Source of the DNA: Geobacter sp. AOG1
Lineage (GTDB): Bacteria; Desulfobacterota; Desulfuromonadia; Geobacterales; Geobacteraceae
Direction: 5' to 3'
Assembly: GCF_019972315.1 (NCBI RefSeq)
Contig: NZ_BLIZ01000001.1
Coordinates: 1,128,513 to 1,192,512, forward strand
Length of the DNA stretch: 64,000 nt
Shown here: one piece after another, positions 7,408-16,859 of the stretch
Layout: each line of letters begins with the position of its first letter
How positions within the stretch are numbered: position 1 is the first letter of the stretch
Position numbers and translations under genes: made by a program
Notes under the pieces: generated by a model
What the model was told of the DNA's origin: nothing
Seen by the model: the letters and a program-made list of their open reading frames with translations, nothing else
Databases searched by the model: none

Positions 7408-10400
7408 ATGACCATCCCCCATTACGACCCTTCAGGCCAGTTTCCCGTCGAACGGGATGCCTGTGCCATAATCTGTTACGTCAACAAGGAGGTCCGGCCG
7501 ACCCACGGCAACGTGCAGCGGACCATCGAGGCCCTCATCAAGATGGGGCACCGGGCCGGCGAGATCAACGGCGAAGGGGACGGCTGCGGCATCCTCACCG
7601 ACATTCCGCGGCTCATCTGGCGCGAGATTCTTGCCGAGGCCGGCCTCGACCCGGAACTGGCCGAGGAGGCCGGCTTTGCCGTCGGACACCTCCTTATCCC
7701 CCGGGAGGATCTTGTCGCCACGCCGGACCTGCACGCCGCCATTCGGGACTGCTGCCGTGCCGCCGGCGTGGAGTTGCTCCTGGAACGGGACGGTCTCGTC
7801 AGGAACGAAGTGCTTTCCGCCATGGCAAAGGCCGGGGAGCCTCTCTTTCGGCAGATCGCACTCTTCTGCCCCGACCCGGCCGTGGCACCCGCGCTCCTCT
7901 ATGGCCTTCAGGTCGAGCTGGAACGGCGGTTTCCGGTCCACGTCGCATCCCTCTCCACGACCGTCGCCGCCTACAAGGTCCACGGCGCGCCGGAGATCCT
8001 TTCCCGCTACTATCCGGAGCTGAAGAGGCGGGATTTTCTCTCCGCCGTCACCATCGGCCACAGCCGCTACTCCACCAACACCCTCCCCACCGTTCTCCGC
8101 GCCCAGCCCTTTTCACTACTCGGCCACAACGGCGAAATCAACACCATCGCCCGGCTACGGGAAGAGGCCAGGATGATGGGGATCGACCTCACCAGCGACG
8201 GCAGCGACTCCCAGGATCTGAACCGGACCCTGGAAGGGCTCATGTTCCGCTCCGGCCTCACCCTGTTCGAGGCGATGGAGATGGTCTTCCCTCCCATCTT
8301 CAGCCAGATGGAGCAGTTTCCCCCCGAGCTCAAGTCCATGTACGGCTGGATGCGTCGCTATCTCAAGGCCTCCGCCCAGGGGCCGGCCGCCATCATCGCC
8401 CGTCACCGTGACCTTTGCGTCTTCAGCGTCGATGCCATGGGGCTCAGGCCCCTCTGGTTCGGCGAGACGGAAAAGGAGCTGTTCGCCTCCTCCGAGCTGG
8501 GTGTGGTACCCCACGAGGAGATCAGCTCCGACCCGAAACCACTGGCACCGGGAGAGAAGATCGGCCTCCGGCTCGCCGCCGGGAAGCGGGTCCAGGTGCT
8601 GGAGCACCAGGATCTCCGGAGCGAGGTCTACCAGCTGTTCCGCCGCCGGACCAACCTGGCGGGCCATGCCGGAAATCTGGTTGAGGCAGCGGCACTTTGT
8701 AGGGATACCCCTCGCGGGTATCCTGATGCCGGGCGCCCGCAGGGGGCGCCCCTACAGGGCACCGCAGCCAACACCGGTACAGCCGGCAAAGCAAGGCCCC
8801 CTCTCCGCGACAACTTCCTCTCCGCCCTGGCCTGGAAAAGCACCGACCTGCAGAACCTGCGGGACATGGCCCGCACCTGCCAGGACCCCATCGCGTCCCT
8901 CGGCTATGACGGTCCCCTGGCCGCACTCTCCAACCTGCGCCAGAACCTCTCCGACTATTTCAAGGAACAGGTGGCGGTGGTGACCAACCCGGCCATCGAC
9001 CGGGAGCGGGAGGCGGAGCACTTCTCCACCCGGGTCTACCTCGGTCCACGTCCCACCCTGCGGGGAAAAGCGGAGCGGAGCCTGTCCCTCGACGTACCGC
9101 TCCTCACCGGTGGCCGGCCGGGAGAAGAGTCCTTGGCCGACCGGGATGCGGCCCGGGAATTCGGCACCTGCACCCTGGAGGTGCTGATCGGTCATTTCGG
9201 CCCCCGTGGCAGCCGCACGCTCCCCTGCACGCTCCGACGCGGCGAGACCATCGATCAGGCCGCCGCCCGGTTAGCGGCGGAGGCGATAGCGGCCGTCAAA
9301 CGGGGCGCCCGCCTGCTCGTGCTGGACGACACGGCGGTCTTTGCGCCCGGTCGCGATTTCCTCGATCCCTACCTGGCGGTGGCGGTCCTTCACAAGGGAT
9401 TGAAGGAGGCGACCCTCGCCGACGGCAGCAGCCTGCGGCGAAAGGTTTCCCTGGTGGTCCGTTCCGGGGCGCTCCGCAACCTCCACGACCTGATCTTCGC
9501 CCTCGGCATGGGTGCCGATGCCCTCTGTCCCTACCTCATGTGGGAACTGGCAGGGGAGGAGGTGAACGGTACCCGCAACCTCCTCTCCGTCCTCGCCAAG
9601 GGGCTGGAGAAGGTGATATCCACCATGGGGACCCACGAGATCGGCGGCTACGGCAAGTATTTCGCCTCCATCGGCCTCTGCCGGCACCTGGCGGGAATAT
9701 TCGAGACCCCCAACTTCTGCGGTTCCGGCGAGGGGGGACTGACCCTGGCCCGGCTGGAACAGGAGAACCGGAGCCGCACGGCAGTGGCCAGGAGCCGGGC
9801 GAAACAGCCGGCCCAGGTGCAGTTCCGTCTCTATCCCCGCATCTGGAAGATGGTCGGCGCTGTGGCCAGGATGGATGAGACCTATGCCGATCTCTCCCGC
9901 CTCATCCAGCAGCTGGAGGGGGAGAACCCCCTGGCGGTTCGCCACCTCATCGACCTTCGCTTCCCCGACGAGCTTTCCGTCGATCCGGAGGAGGTGGACA
10001 CGGGAATCGGCAGCCACAGCCTCCCCATCCTTTTCTCCGCCATGAGCTTCGGCTCCCAGGGAGAGACGCCGTTTCGCATTTACGCCGAGGCGGCGCGCCG
10101 TCTCAACATCATCTGCATGAATGGCGAAGGGGGGGAGATCGCCGACATGCTCGGTGCCTACCGGCACAACCGTGGCCAGCAGATTGCCTCCGGCCGCTTC
10201 GGCGTATCCATGGAGTTCCTCAATTCGGTGGACTTCCTGGAGATCAAGGTGGGGCAGGGGGCCAAACCGGGAGAAGGGGGACACCTCCCCGGTTTCAAGG
10301 TGACCGAGAAGATTGCCGCCGCCCGCCATGCCACGCCGGGAGTCGCCCTCATCTCCCCCTCCAACAACCATGACATTTACTCCATCGAGGACCTGGCCCA

Positions 10401-11994
10401 GATCATCGAGGAACTCCGCACCGCCAACCCCCGGGCCCGCATCTCGGTGAAAGTGCCGTCGGTGGCGGGGATCGGCACCATCGCCCTCGGCATCGCCAAG
10501 GCGGGAGCGGACATCATCACCATCAGCGGTTATGACGGGGGAACCGGTGCGGCGCGCAAGCATGCCATCAAGTTCGTCGGCTTCCCGGCCGAGATCGGGG
10601 TACGGGAAGCCCACCGCGCCCTGACCCAGGCGGGGATGCGCCACAAGGTTGAGCTTTGGGCCGATGGCGGCGCCCGCACCGGCCGCGACGTGCTCAAGCT
10701 GATGCTCCTGGGGGCCAATCGGGTCGGCTTCGGCACCATGGCCATGATCATCGTCGGCTGCACCGCCTGCCGCGGTTGCCACCTGGGGACCTGCCACGTG
10801 GGGATCGCCACCCAGATCGAGACCGTGGAGGAGGCGGAAAAACGGGGTTTAAAGCGGTTCGTACCGCGGGTGCTGGAAAACGGCGTCATCTACGAGACCA
10901 CCTTCTTCCGGGGAATGGCACGGGAGATCCGTATCCTCACCGCCAGGCTCGGCTTCAAACGGACCCAGGACCTGGTGGGCCGTGCCGATCTGCTGGTCCA
11001 GGCCCGGGGACTCGACCGTCTCGACCTGACGGAACTCCTGGCCCCGGTTCCGGCAGGAAGCTCCAGGCCGGCGGAAGCCAAGGTACGCATCATCCGCAAG
11101 CCACTCAACTACCTCACCTCTCTTGTTTCCAACCTGGTGACCAGCGCCTTCGATGCCGGCGAAGAGCGGGTTCGCTATGAGGACGACAATGCCACCAGTT
11201 CCGATCGCGCCATCGGCACCCATCTCGCCGGCGCGCTGGTGCGCGGTCTCGAAGAGGGGCGCTTCAGTGGCGGCAACGAGGCCCTCCTCCATTTCCATCG
11301 CGACGCCATTCCCGGCAACGGGCTGGCGGCCTTCAACACCCCCCGCATCAACATCCGCGTCGAGGGTGGCGCCCAGGACGGGGTCGGCAAATCGGCCCGG
11401 GGGGGGAAGATTGTCATCCTCAAGGGGGAGAACCGCAACGGTCAGCGGGTGGGGGGATCGGTGGGGAAAGGGCTTGCCTACGGCGCCCAGGGGGGGACCT
11501 TCATCATCCAGGGTGACGCCGACAGCCGGGCCGGCATCCGCCTCTCCGGGGCGGACGTGGTAATCGGCGGACGGCTACGGGGCCCGCGCAACGACGTTGT
11601 CGGCAACCTGGCCGGACAGGCCAATATCAAGGGGTTCGCCTTCGAATACATGACCGCCGGCCGGGCAGTGGTGCTGGGGGATCCGGGGCCATGGCTCTGT
11701 TCCGGCATGACCGGCGGCATCGTATACTGCCATCTGGACGAAGAGCTGGGGATGACTCGCGATGCCCTCCGGCGCCGGATTGCCCGGGGAGCATCGGTGG
11801 AGATCCGCGACTTGGAGGAAAGTGACATCGCCCAGGTCGAGGAACTGCTCCTCGCCTATCACCGGGAGCTCCTCCACTCCCACCAGGAAGATGAGGCGGA
11901 CTGGGTGGAGAGTGCCATCGCCCGGTGCCGGAGTCGCTTCGTGAAGATCGTGCCGGTAGCCGGAGATGTCCCTCCCCGGCTGATAACGGAATAA
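7408..11994 (+). CDS. gltB: Glutamate synthase (GOGAT) large subunit
   Basis: Makes two glutamates from glutamine and 2-oxoglutarate. The 1528-residue protein starts at the ATG with AGGAG 6 nt upstream (7408), not the in-frame upstream start. It has the N-terminal class II glutaminase domain (Cys19 in ERDACAII, then HRAGEINGEGDGCGIL), a central domain, the FMN domain with GEGGEIADM and GGARTGRD, the 3Fe-4S cysteines in CTACRGCHLGTC, and a C-terminal beta-helix domain with repeated G-G-I/V turns. Between the glutaminase and central domains (residues about 431-450) it contains a translated 59-bp palindromic element. No gltD small subunit is beside it, so the electron-donating partner is elsewhere or different. 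Confidence 0.95.
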   Translation: MTIPHYDPSGQFPVERDACAIICYVNKEVRPTHGNVQRTIEALIKMGHRAGEINGEGDGCGILTDIPRLIWREILAEAGLDPELAEEAGFAVGHLLIPREDLVATPDLHAAIRDCCRAAGVELLLERDGLVRNEVLSAMAKAGEPLFRQIALFCPDPAVAPALLYGLQVELERRFPVHVASLSTTVAAYKVHGAPEILSRYYPELKRRDFLSAVTIGHSRYSTNTLPTVLRAQPFSLLGHNGEINTIARLREEARMMGIDLTSDGSDSQDLNRTLEGLMFRSGLTLFEAMEMVFPPIFSQMEQFPPELKSMYGWMRRYLKASAQGPAAIIARHRDLCVFSVDAMGLRPLWFGETEKELFASSELGVVPHEEISSDPKPLAPGEKIGLRLAAGKRVQVLEHQDLRSEVYQLFRRRTNLAGHAGNLVEAAALCRDTPRGYPDAGRPQGAPLQGTAANTGTAGKARPPLRDNFLSALAWKSTDLQNLRDMARTCQDPIASLGYDGPLAALSNLRQNLSDYFKEQVAVVTNPAIDREREAEHFSTRVYLGPRPTLRGKAERSLSLDVPLLTGGRPGEESLADRDAAREFGTCTLEVLIGHFGPRGSRTLPCTLRRGETIDQAAARLAAEAIAAVKRGARLLVLDDTAVFAPGRDFLDPYLAVAVLHKGLKEATLADGSSLRRKVSLVVRSGALRNLHDLIFALGMGADALCPYLMWELAGEEVNGTRNLLSVLAKGLEKVISTMGTHEIGGYGKYFASIGLCRHLAGIFETPNFCGSGEGGLTLARLEQENRSRTAVARSRAKQPAQVQFRLYPRIWKMVGAVARMDETYADLSRLIQQLEGENPLAVRHLIDLRFPDELSVDPEEVDTGIGSHSLPILFSAMSFGSQGETPFRIYAEAARRLNIICMNGEGGEIADMLGAYRHNRGQQIASGRFGVSMEFLNSVDFLEIKVGQGAKPGEGGHLPGFKVTEKIAAARHATPGVALISPSNNHDIYSIEDLAQIIEELRTANPRARISVKVPSVAGIGTIALGIAKAGADIITISGYDGGTGAARKHAIKFVGFPAEIGVREAHRALTQAGMRHKVELWADGGARTGRDVLKLMLLGANRVGFGTMAMIIVGCTACRGCHLGTCHVGIATQIETVEEAEKRGLKRFVPRVLENGVIYETTFFRGMAREIRILTARLGFKRTQDLVGRADLLVQARGLDRLDLTELLAPVPAGSSRPAEAKVRIIRKPLNYLTSLVSNLVTSAFDAGEERVRYEDDNATSSDRAIGTHLAGALVRGLEEGRFSGGNEALLHFHRDAIPGNGLAAFNTPRINIRVEGGAQDGVGKSARGGKIVILKGENRNGQRVGGSVGKGLAYGAQGGTFIIQGDADSRAGIRLSGADVVIGGRLRGPRNDVVGNLAGQANIKGFAFEYMTAGRAVVLGDPGPWLCSGMTGGIVYCHLDEELGMTRDALRRRIARGASVEIRDLEESDIAQVEELLLAYHRELLHSHQEDEADWVESAIARCRSRFVKIVPVAGDVPPRLITE
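8698..8756. repeat. Palindromic REP-like element inserted in frame in gltB
   Basis: TGTAGGG (8698-8704) and CCCTACA (8750-8756) bracket two hairpins: GGATACCC-CTCGC-GGGTATCC (8703-8723) and GGGCGCCC-GCAGG-GGGCGCCC (8731-8751). The structure is that of an intergenic REP/MITE-type unit, but it lies inside the coding sequence and is read through in frame, giving an Arg/Gly/Pro-rich insert. Confidence 0.8.
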
Positions 11995-12045
11995 TCTGTG
12001 GTACACTTGTCCGGTTGACGTCCACCACACTGAAGAGGAGGAAGC

Positions 12046-12540
12046 ATGTCACTTGAAGGGAAGCAGGCGCCGGCCTTCGAACTGGCCGGAAGCGACGGCA
12101 GGATGCATTCATTGACGGAGTATGCCGGCAAGACCGTCGTCATCTATTTTTACCCCCGCGACAATACGCCGGGTTGCACCAAGGAGGCATGTGGCTTTCG
12201 TGACCACCACCAGACCCTGACGGGGCTTAATGCGGTGGTGCTCGGCGTCAGCAAGGATAGCCTCACGTCCCACGACAAGTTCATCGCCGATTTCAAGCTC
12301 CCCTTCGTCCTCCTCTCCGACCCCGACGCGAAGATGATGGCGGCCTACGGCGCCTTCGGGGAAAAGGTGATGTACGGCAAGAAGACCACCGGCACCATCC
12401 GCTCCACAGTCATCGTCGGCCCGGACGGAAAGGTCGTCAGGCACTGGGCAAAGGTGGCCAAGGCGGAGGCCCATCCGGCGGATGTGCTTGCCTTTCTGCA
12501 GCAGAAACAGGGTGTTTTAGCCGCCGGCGCATCCAAGTGA
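12046..12540 (+). CDS. bcp: Peroxiredoxin, PrxQ/Bcp type
   Basis: Thiol peroxidase of 164 residues with the PrxQ signature YPRDNTPGCTKEACGF; peroxidatic Cys44 and resolving Cys49 are five residues apart, as in Bcp with an intramolecular disulfide. It is cytoplasmic (no signal peptide). GAGGAGG lies just upstream of the ATG. It is followed closely by hemerythrin and the probable selenocysteine thioredoxin, which is a natural reductant for it. Confidence 0.93.
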   Translation: MSLEGKQAPAFELAGSDGRMHSLTEYAGKTVVIYFYPRDNTPGCTKEACGFRDHHQTLTGLNAVVLGVSKDSLTSHDKFIADFKLPFVLLSDPDAKMMAAYGAFGEKVMYGKKTTGTIRSTVIVGPDGKVVRHWAKVAKAEAHPADVLAFLQQKQGVLAAGASK

Positions 12541-12572
12541 AACATACAACGTGAGAAGGAGACACACCTACC

Positions 12573-12983
12573 ATGGGAGTAGAATGGCGACCGGAACTTG
12601 CCATTAACGTGGCGGAAATAGACAAACAGCACCAGGAACTTTTCCGCCGTTTCGACGAACTGCTGAAGGCCTGTGACAGCGGTCAGGGACAGAAGGAGAT
12701 CGCCCGACTGCTGGATTTTCTCGACGATTACGTCCGGACCCACTTCCGCGACGAGGAACGGATCCAGGCCAACAGCAACTTCCCGGGGTACACGGAGCAC
12801 CGCCGACAGCACCAGCAGTTCGTTTCCCGTCTCAACGATCTGAAGCGGCAGCTGGCCACGGACGGCGCCTCGCTCCCCGTCATACTCCAGACCAACCACA
12901 TGATGGTGGACTGGCTCATCAACCACATCTCCAAGCTTGACCGGCAGATCGGCGACTACCTCGCTGCCAAGGCCGGGAAGTGA
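12573..12983 (+). CDS. Bacteriohemerythrin
   Basis: Oxygen-binding four-helix di-iron protein of 136 residues. All expected ligands are present: His20, His57, Glu61, His76, His80, His118 and Asp123 (motifs DKQHQ, HFRDEE, HRRQH and HISKLD). It is a stand-alone domain with no signal peptide, so cytoplasmic. In microaerobic or anaerobic bacteria such proteins store or deliver oxygen, or sense it. It lies 32 bp after bcp and 27 bp before the thioredoxin gene, in what looks like one oxygen-defence transcript. Confidence 0.92.
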   Translation: MGVEWRPELAINVAEIDKQHQELFRRFDELLKACDSGQGQKEIARLLDFLDDYVRTHFRDEERIQANSNFPGYTEHRRQHQQFVSRLNDLKRQLATDGASLPVILQTNHMMVDWLINHISKLDRQIGDYLAAKAGK

Positions 12984-13010
12984 GCAAAGGGAACCGGAGG
13001 AAGGTAGCCC

Positions 13011-13472
13011 ATGACGACCGACAGCACCGTTTTCATCGTGGCCTGCCCGCAGTGCGGCACCGCCAACCGGGTTCCGGCAAGTCGTGAAGGGGATGCGGGG
13101 AGATGCGGCAACTGCCGCGCCCACCTCCCCCCCCTGTATTCGACGCCGGTCCCCCTCACCGACCAAAGCTTCGACTCGTTTGTTAACGCTTATCCGGTAC
13201 CGGTTCTGGCCGAGTTCTGGGCCCCCTGGTGACCGCACTGCCGCGATTTCGCGCCGGTGGTGCGGGAAGTGGCCAGGGGACTGGCCGGGCAGACAGCCGT
13301 CGTTCAGGTCAATACGGAGGAGAACCCCCGGCTTGCCCAGCGGTTCGGCATCCGGGGGATACCGGCCCTTCTCATCCTCCGGCAGGGGAGGGTGCTCGAT
13401 TCCTTCAGCGGCTCCCGCGACAAGAGCTCCCTCATTGCCTGGTTCCACCGGGTGATCCGGCAAGAACGTTGA
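13011..13472 (+). CDS. trxC: Thioredoxin 2-type protein with in-frame TGA, probable selenoprotein
   Basis: A 153-residue thioredoxin with the N-terminal zinc finger of TrxC (C12PQC15 and C32GNC35). The active site reads W-A-P-W-(TGA)-P-H-C77: the TGA at 13230-13232 (codon 74) sits exactly where the first Cys of the CxxC motif should be, and the frame continues through the rest of the fold (FAPVVREVARGL, VNTEENPRLAQRFGIRGIPALLIL) to TGA at 13470. This is the pattern of selenocysteine replacing cysteine. A SECIS-like hairpin follows. Alternative: a nonsense mutation (TGC to TGA) that has made a recent pseudogene, but the downstream half is intact. GGAGGAAGG precedes the ATG. It lies between hemerythrin and nuoA. 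Confidence 0.82.
13248..13266 (+). promoter_or_regulatory. Candidate bacterial SECIS element
   Basis: A hairpin inside the coding sequence, just after the in-frame TGA: CGCGCC (13250-13255) pairs with GGTGCG (13259-13264) including one G-U, extended by two U-G pairs (13248-13249 with 13265-13266). The apical loop is GGT (13256-13258), beginning 24 nt after the TGA. A short stem with a G-led apical loop at this distance is what SelB-dependent bSECIS elements show. Confidence 0.6.
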
Positions 13473-13541
13473 CAAGCAGAGGGTACCGGCTAACATTTTA
13501 GATGCTGCACCCGGTCAGTCGGGGCATGTGCAGAGGGGACG

Positions 13542-13979
13542 ATGCCAAAACCGCCAATTAATACCGTATCGCTACCGACCCCCACTCTCCAGGGGGAGCT
13601 GGCGCCGCTCATTGCCTACACGGCCATAGCGGTCCTTCTCATCGGGGTGCTCCTCCTGGCGGCCTGGTGGCTCGGTGCCCGGCGGCGCAGCGACGTCAAG
13701 GACGAGGCGTACGAATCGGGGGTCATCCCCACCGGTACCGCCCGTCTCGCCTACCCGGTTCCCTTCTACCTGGTTGCCATCTTCTTCATCGTCTTCGACG
13801 TGGAGGCGGTTTTTATCTTCGCCTGGGCCGTGGTCTGGAACGAGCTGGGACTTCCCGGCCTCATCCACATCTCCTTCTTCATCGTGGTGCTCCTGCTGGG
13901 GCTTGTCTGGCTCTGGATCAAAGGGGGGTTAGATTGGGGCCCTTCGCGCGAACAGCTCAAGGATGCTGATGGAAACTGA
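13542..13979 (+). CDS. nuoA: NADH-quinone oxidoreductase subunit A
   Basis: Membrane subunit of complex I, 145 residues with three transmembrane helices (about residues 24-45, 78-100 and 106-127). The conserved acidic segment is present: DEAYESG and the [25 protein letters not shown] block. GAGGGGACG precedes the ATG. It overlaps the start of nuoBCD by 11 bp. This is the first gene of the long nuo operon. Confidence 0.95.
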   Translation: MPKPPINTVSLPTPTLQGELAPLIAYTAIAVLLIGVLLLAAWWLGARRRSDVKDEAYESGVIPTGTARLAYPVPFYLVAIFFIVFDVEAVFIFAWAVVWNELGLPGLIHISFFIVVLLLGLVWLWIKGGLDWGPSREQLKDADGN

Positions 13980-16341
13980 AACACCCGACAATATCCTCCT
14001 CACCCGCCTGGACGATCTCATCAACTGGGGGCGGGCCAACTCCCTCTGGCCGATGTTCTTCGGGCTCTCCTGCTGTTTTGTCGAGATGATGACCTCCTTC
14101 ACTTCCCGGTACGACATCTCCCGCTTCGGCGCCGAGGTGCTGCGCGGTACCCCGCGGGAGGCGGACCTGATGGTGATCGCCGGGACGGTCTTCAAGAAGA
14201 TGGCCCCCTCCATACTTCGCCTCTACGAGCAGATGGCCGAGCCCCGCTGGGTCATCTCCATGGGGAGTTGCGCCAATTCCGGCGGCATGTACGATGTCTA
14301 CAGCGTGGTGCAGGGGGTAAACCAGATCCTTCCCGTAGACGTGTACGTCCCCGGTTGCCCCCCCCGTCCCGAGGCGTTCCTCCAGGGGCTCATGCTGCTG
14401 CAGGAAAAGATCAGGCGGGACGAGCGGCCGGCCCGGCCGGTATTCCACCTCCAGGGTGGCATCCAGGGGACCACGGCGCCGGTCCTCGTGGACGGTGTGA
14501 CCAAGTCCCGTGATACCCGTGGCCCCGGCATGGAGGGAACCGCCATCCGCGGCACGTCGGTGCAGCACCCCCGGTTCTGGATGCCCCGCTCCGACGAGAT
14601 GTGGCGTCCTCCCGCCCCGAAACACCCCTATCCCGATTTTGGCCTTCCCGGCGAACTGGAGCGCGTCTTTGAAGGACGGGTTGCCATCGACCCGGTTGCC
14701 ACCGACATGCTCACCTACCGGGCCCCGGCGGAACTGGTGCCGGAGGTGCTGAAGTTTCTGAAAAGCCGCGGCACCAACCCGTTCCGTCGCCTGGAGGACG
14801 TGGCGGCCGTGGACGAGTCGTGCCGCCGCGAGCGTGACTGCTTTCCCGATTTCACCCTCAACTACCACCTCCTCTGTTTCGACACCCCTGGCCATATCCG
14901 GATCAAGACCGACCTGAAAGGTGATTTTCCCGAGCTGCCGAGCGTGGCCCCCGTCTTCCCCGCCGCCAACTGGTACGAGCGGGAAGTCTTCGACATGTTC
15001 GGCATCCGGTTCGCCGGCCACCCCGACCTGCGGCGCATCCTCATGCCCCCCGACTGGGAGGGGCACCCCCTCAGGAAGGAGCACCCGTTCCGGGCGACGG
15101 AGATGCCCCCCTACACCACGGAGGATGCCCGGCGCCACCAGCCGCTCCCCGCGAGTGATTTCTTCGACCGGGTAGACGATGAAACGCTTATCCTCAACCT
15201 CGGACCCCAGCATCCCGGCACCCACGGCATCATCCGCTTTATCCTGAAGCTGAACGGCGAGGAGATCGTCGACATGGACACGGATATCGGCTTCCACCAC
15301 CGGGGGGCGGAGAAGATCGGCGAACGCCAGCACTGGAACCAGTTCATCCCCTATACCGACCGGATCGACTACCTGGCGGGGGTGCAGAACAACCTGGCCT
15401 ATGTCACGAGCGTGGAGAAGCTCTGCGGTATCACCGTTCCCGAGCGGGCCGTCACCGTTCGGGTCATGCTGGCGGAGCTGTTCCGGATCGCCAGCCACCT
15501 GGTCTGGCTCGGCACCTTCGCCGCCGACGTGGGAGCCATGACCCCGGTCTTCTACACCTTCACCGACCGGGAAAAGATCTTCGACATCGTGGAGCAGATC
15601 ACCGGCGGCCGGATGCATCCGGCCTGGTTCCGGATCGGTGGCGTGGCCGAGGACCTGCCCGACGGATGGGAAGGACCGGTGCGTGAGCTCCTCGCCTGGA
15701 TGCCGCAGCGGCTCAAGGAGTACGAGGATCTGCTGAACGGCAATCCGATCTTCACCGCCCGACTCAAGGGAATAGGGGTGATCACCGCGACGGAGGCCAT
15801 GGAGTGGGGGCTTTCCGGCCCCAACCTGCGGGCCTGCGGGGTAGAGTGGGACCTGCGCAGGAAGATCCCCTATGCCGGATACGAGCGGTTCGACTTCGAT
15901 GTGGCGGTGGCGGAAGGTGGGGACTGCTGGGCTCGCTACCTGGTCCGGATGGAGGAGATCCGCCAGTCGCTCCGCATTGTCCGGCAGTGCCTCGAAGATA
16001 TGCCGGTTGGCCGCTGGATCACCGATGATTATCGTTTCGTCCTGCCACAGAAACGGGACACCCTGAACGACATCGAGTCGCTCATCCACCACTTTGTCAA
16101 CAGCACCCGGGGGATGGCGCCGCCGGCCGGGGAGTGCTATCATGCCATCGAGGCCCCCAAGGGGGAGAACGGCTACTTCGTCGTCTCCGACGGCCTCAAC
16201 GTCCCGTACCGGGTCCGGATCAAGACCCCCAGCTTCCCCCACATCCAGGCCCTTCCCCTCATGAGCAGGGGGTGGCTCGTGGCGGATTTTCTGGCGATCA
16301 TCGGGTCGATAGATTTCGTGCTGGCGGATCTGGACAGGTAA
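13969..16341 (+). CDS. nuoBCD: NuoB-NuoC-NuoD fusion subunit of complex I
   Basis: One 790-residue polypeptide holding three complex I subunits. Residues about 1-160 are NuoB with the N2 cluster cysteines ([24 protein letters not shown]). About 230-385 is NuoC with [13 protein letters not shown] and [15 protein letters not shown]. About 400-790 is NuoD with [18 protein letters not shown] and a C-terminal VLADLDR. The linker at about 165-230 is not recognised. The ATG at 13969 is preferred (AAGGA at good spacing); another ATG lies 6 nt upstream. A single chain would fix the subunit ratio and join the quinone site to cluster N2. Confidence 0.93.
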   Translation: METETPDNILLTRLDDLINWGRANSLWPMFFGLSCCFVEMMTSFTSRYDISRFGAEVLRGTPREADLMVIAGTVFKKMAPSILRLYEQMAEPRWVISMGSCANSGGMYDVYSVVQGVNQILPVDVYVPGCPPRPEAFLQGLMLLQEKIRRDERPARPVFHLQGGIQGTTAPVLVDGVTKSRDTRGPGMEGTAIRGTSVQHPRFWMPRSDEMWRPPAPKHPYPDFGLPGELERVFEGRVAIDPVATDMLTYRAPAELVPEVLKFLKSRGTNPFRRLEDVAAVDESCRRERDCFPDFTLNYHLLCFDTPGHIRIKTDLKGDFPELPSVAPVFPAANWYEREVFDMFGIRFAGHPDLRRILMPPDWEGHPLRKEHPFRATEMPPYTTEDARRHQPLPASDFFDRVDDETLILNLGPQHPGTHGIIRFILKLNGEEIVDMDTDIGFHHRGAEKIGERQHWNQFIPYTDRIDYLAGVQNNLAYVTSVEKLCGITVPERAVTVRVMLAELFRIASHLVWLGTFAADVGAMTPVFYTFTDREKIFDIVEQITGGRMHPAWFRIGGVAEDLPDGWEGPVRELLAWMPQRLKEYEDLLNGNPIFTARLKGIGVITATEAMEWGLSGPNLRACGVEWDLRRKIPYAGYERFDFDVAVAEGGDCWARYLVRMEEIRQSLRIVRQCLEDMPVGRWITDDYRFVLPQKRDTLNDIESLIHHFVNSTRGMAPPAGECYHAIEAPKGENGYFVVSDGLNVPYRVRIKTPSFPHIQALPLMSRGWLVADFLAIIGSIDFVLADLDR

Positions 16342-16352
16342 AAAAGGTTTTC

Positions 16353-16835
16353 ATGATTCCAGAATCACTCAAAACTGAAATCCAGGCCCGCATTGCCGCC
16401 GCCGTCACCCCCCGCGAGGCGGCGGTGGACGTGATGAAGGAGTTGCAGCGGCACGACGGCTGGCTGACCGACGAGGCGGTGGGTGAAGCGGCGGAACTCC
16501 TCGGTCTCACGCTGCTCCAGGTGGAGGAGCTGGCGACCTTCTACGAGATGATCTACCGCCGGCCGGTGGGGAAGCGGGTGATCCATGTCTGCGACTCCAT
16601 ATCCTGCTGGGCGGTTGGGGGGGAGACCATGCTGGCACATCTTGCCCGGCGTCTCGGCGTGGAGCCGGGGGAAACTACCGGTGACGGGGTCTTCACCCTC
16701 CTCCCTTGTTGCTGTCTCGGTAATTGCGGCGAGGGGCCGACCATGATGGTCGGCGACACCCTTTACGGTCGGCTGACCGCCGACAGAATCGATGAGATAC
16801 TTGCCGAGGAGCGCGCGGGCGCTGAACGGCACTGA
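16353..16835 (+). CDS. nuoE: NADH-quinone oxidoreductase subunit E
   Basis: Carries the N1a [2Fe-2S] cluster of the NADH module; 160 residues. Ligand cysteines are seen in VCDSISCW and in CCCLGNCGEGP (TRX-like ferredoxin fold). The N-terminal helical part (AAVDVMKELQRHDGWLTDEAVGEAAELLG) is typical. The ATG at 16353 starts 11 bp after nuoBCD; the RBS is weak. Two cytochrome c genes follow instead of nuoF. Confidence 0.93.
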   Translation: MIPESLKTEIQARIAAAVTPREAAVDVMKELQRHDGWLTDEAVGEAAELLGLTLLQVEELATFYEMIYRRPVGKRVIHVCDSISCWAVGGETMLAHLARRLGVEPGETTGDGVFTLLPCCCLGNCGEGPTMMVGDTLYGRLTADRIDEILAEERAGAERH

Positions 16836-16859
16836 TCGCCAACCCATGAGGAGGAAGAA

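Noticed and set aside
13257-13472. Separate short gene starting at GTG 13257
   Set aside because: It is the second half of a thioredoxin in frame with 13011-13232 across one TGA; no RBS or independent family match.
13957-16242. 761-codon minus-strand ORF opposite nuoBCD
   Set aside because: Antisense shadow typical of high-GC genes; composition is rich in Gly, Asp, His and Arg with no domain.
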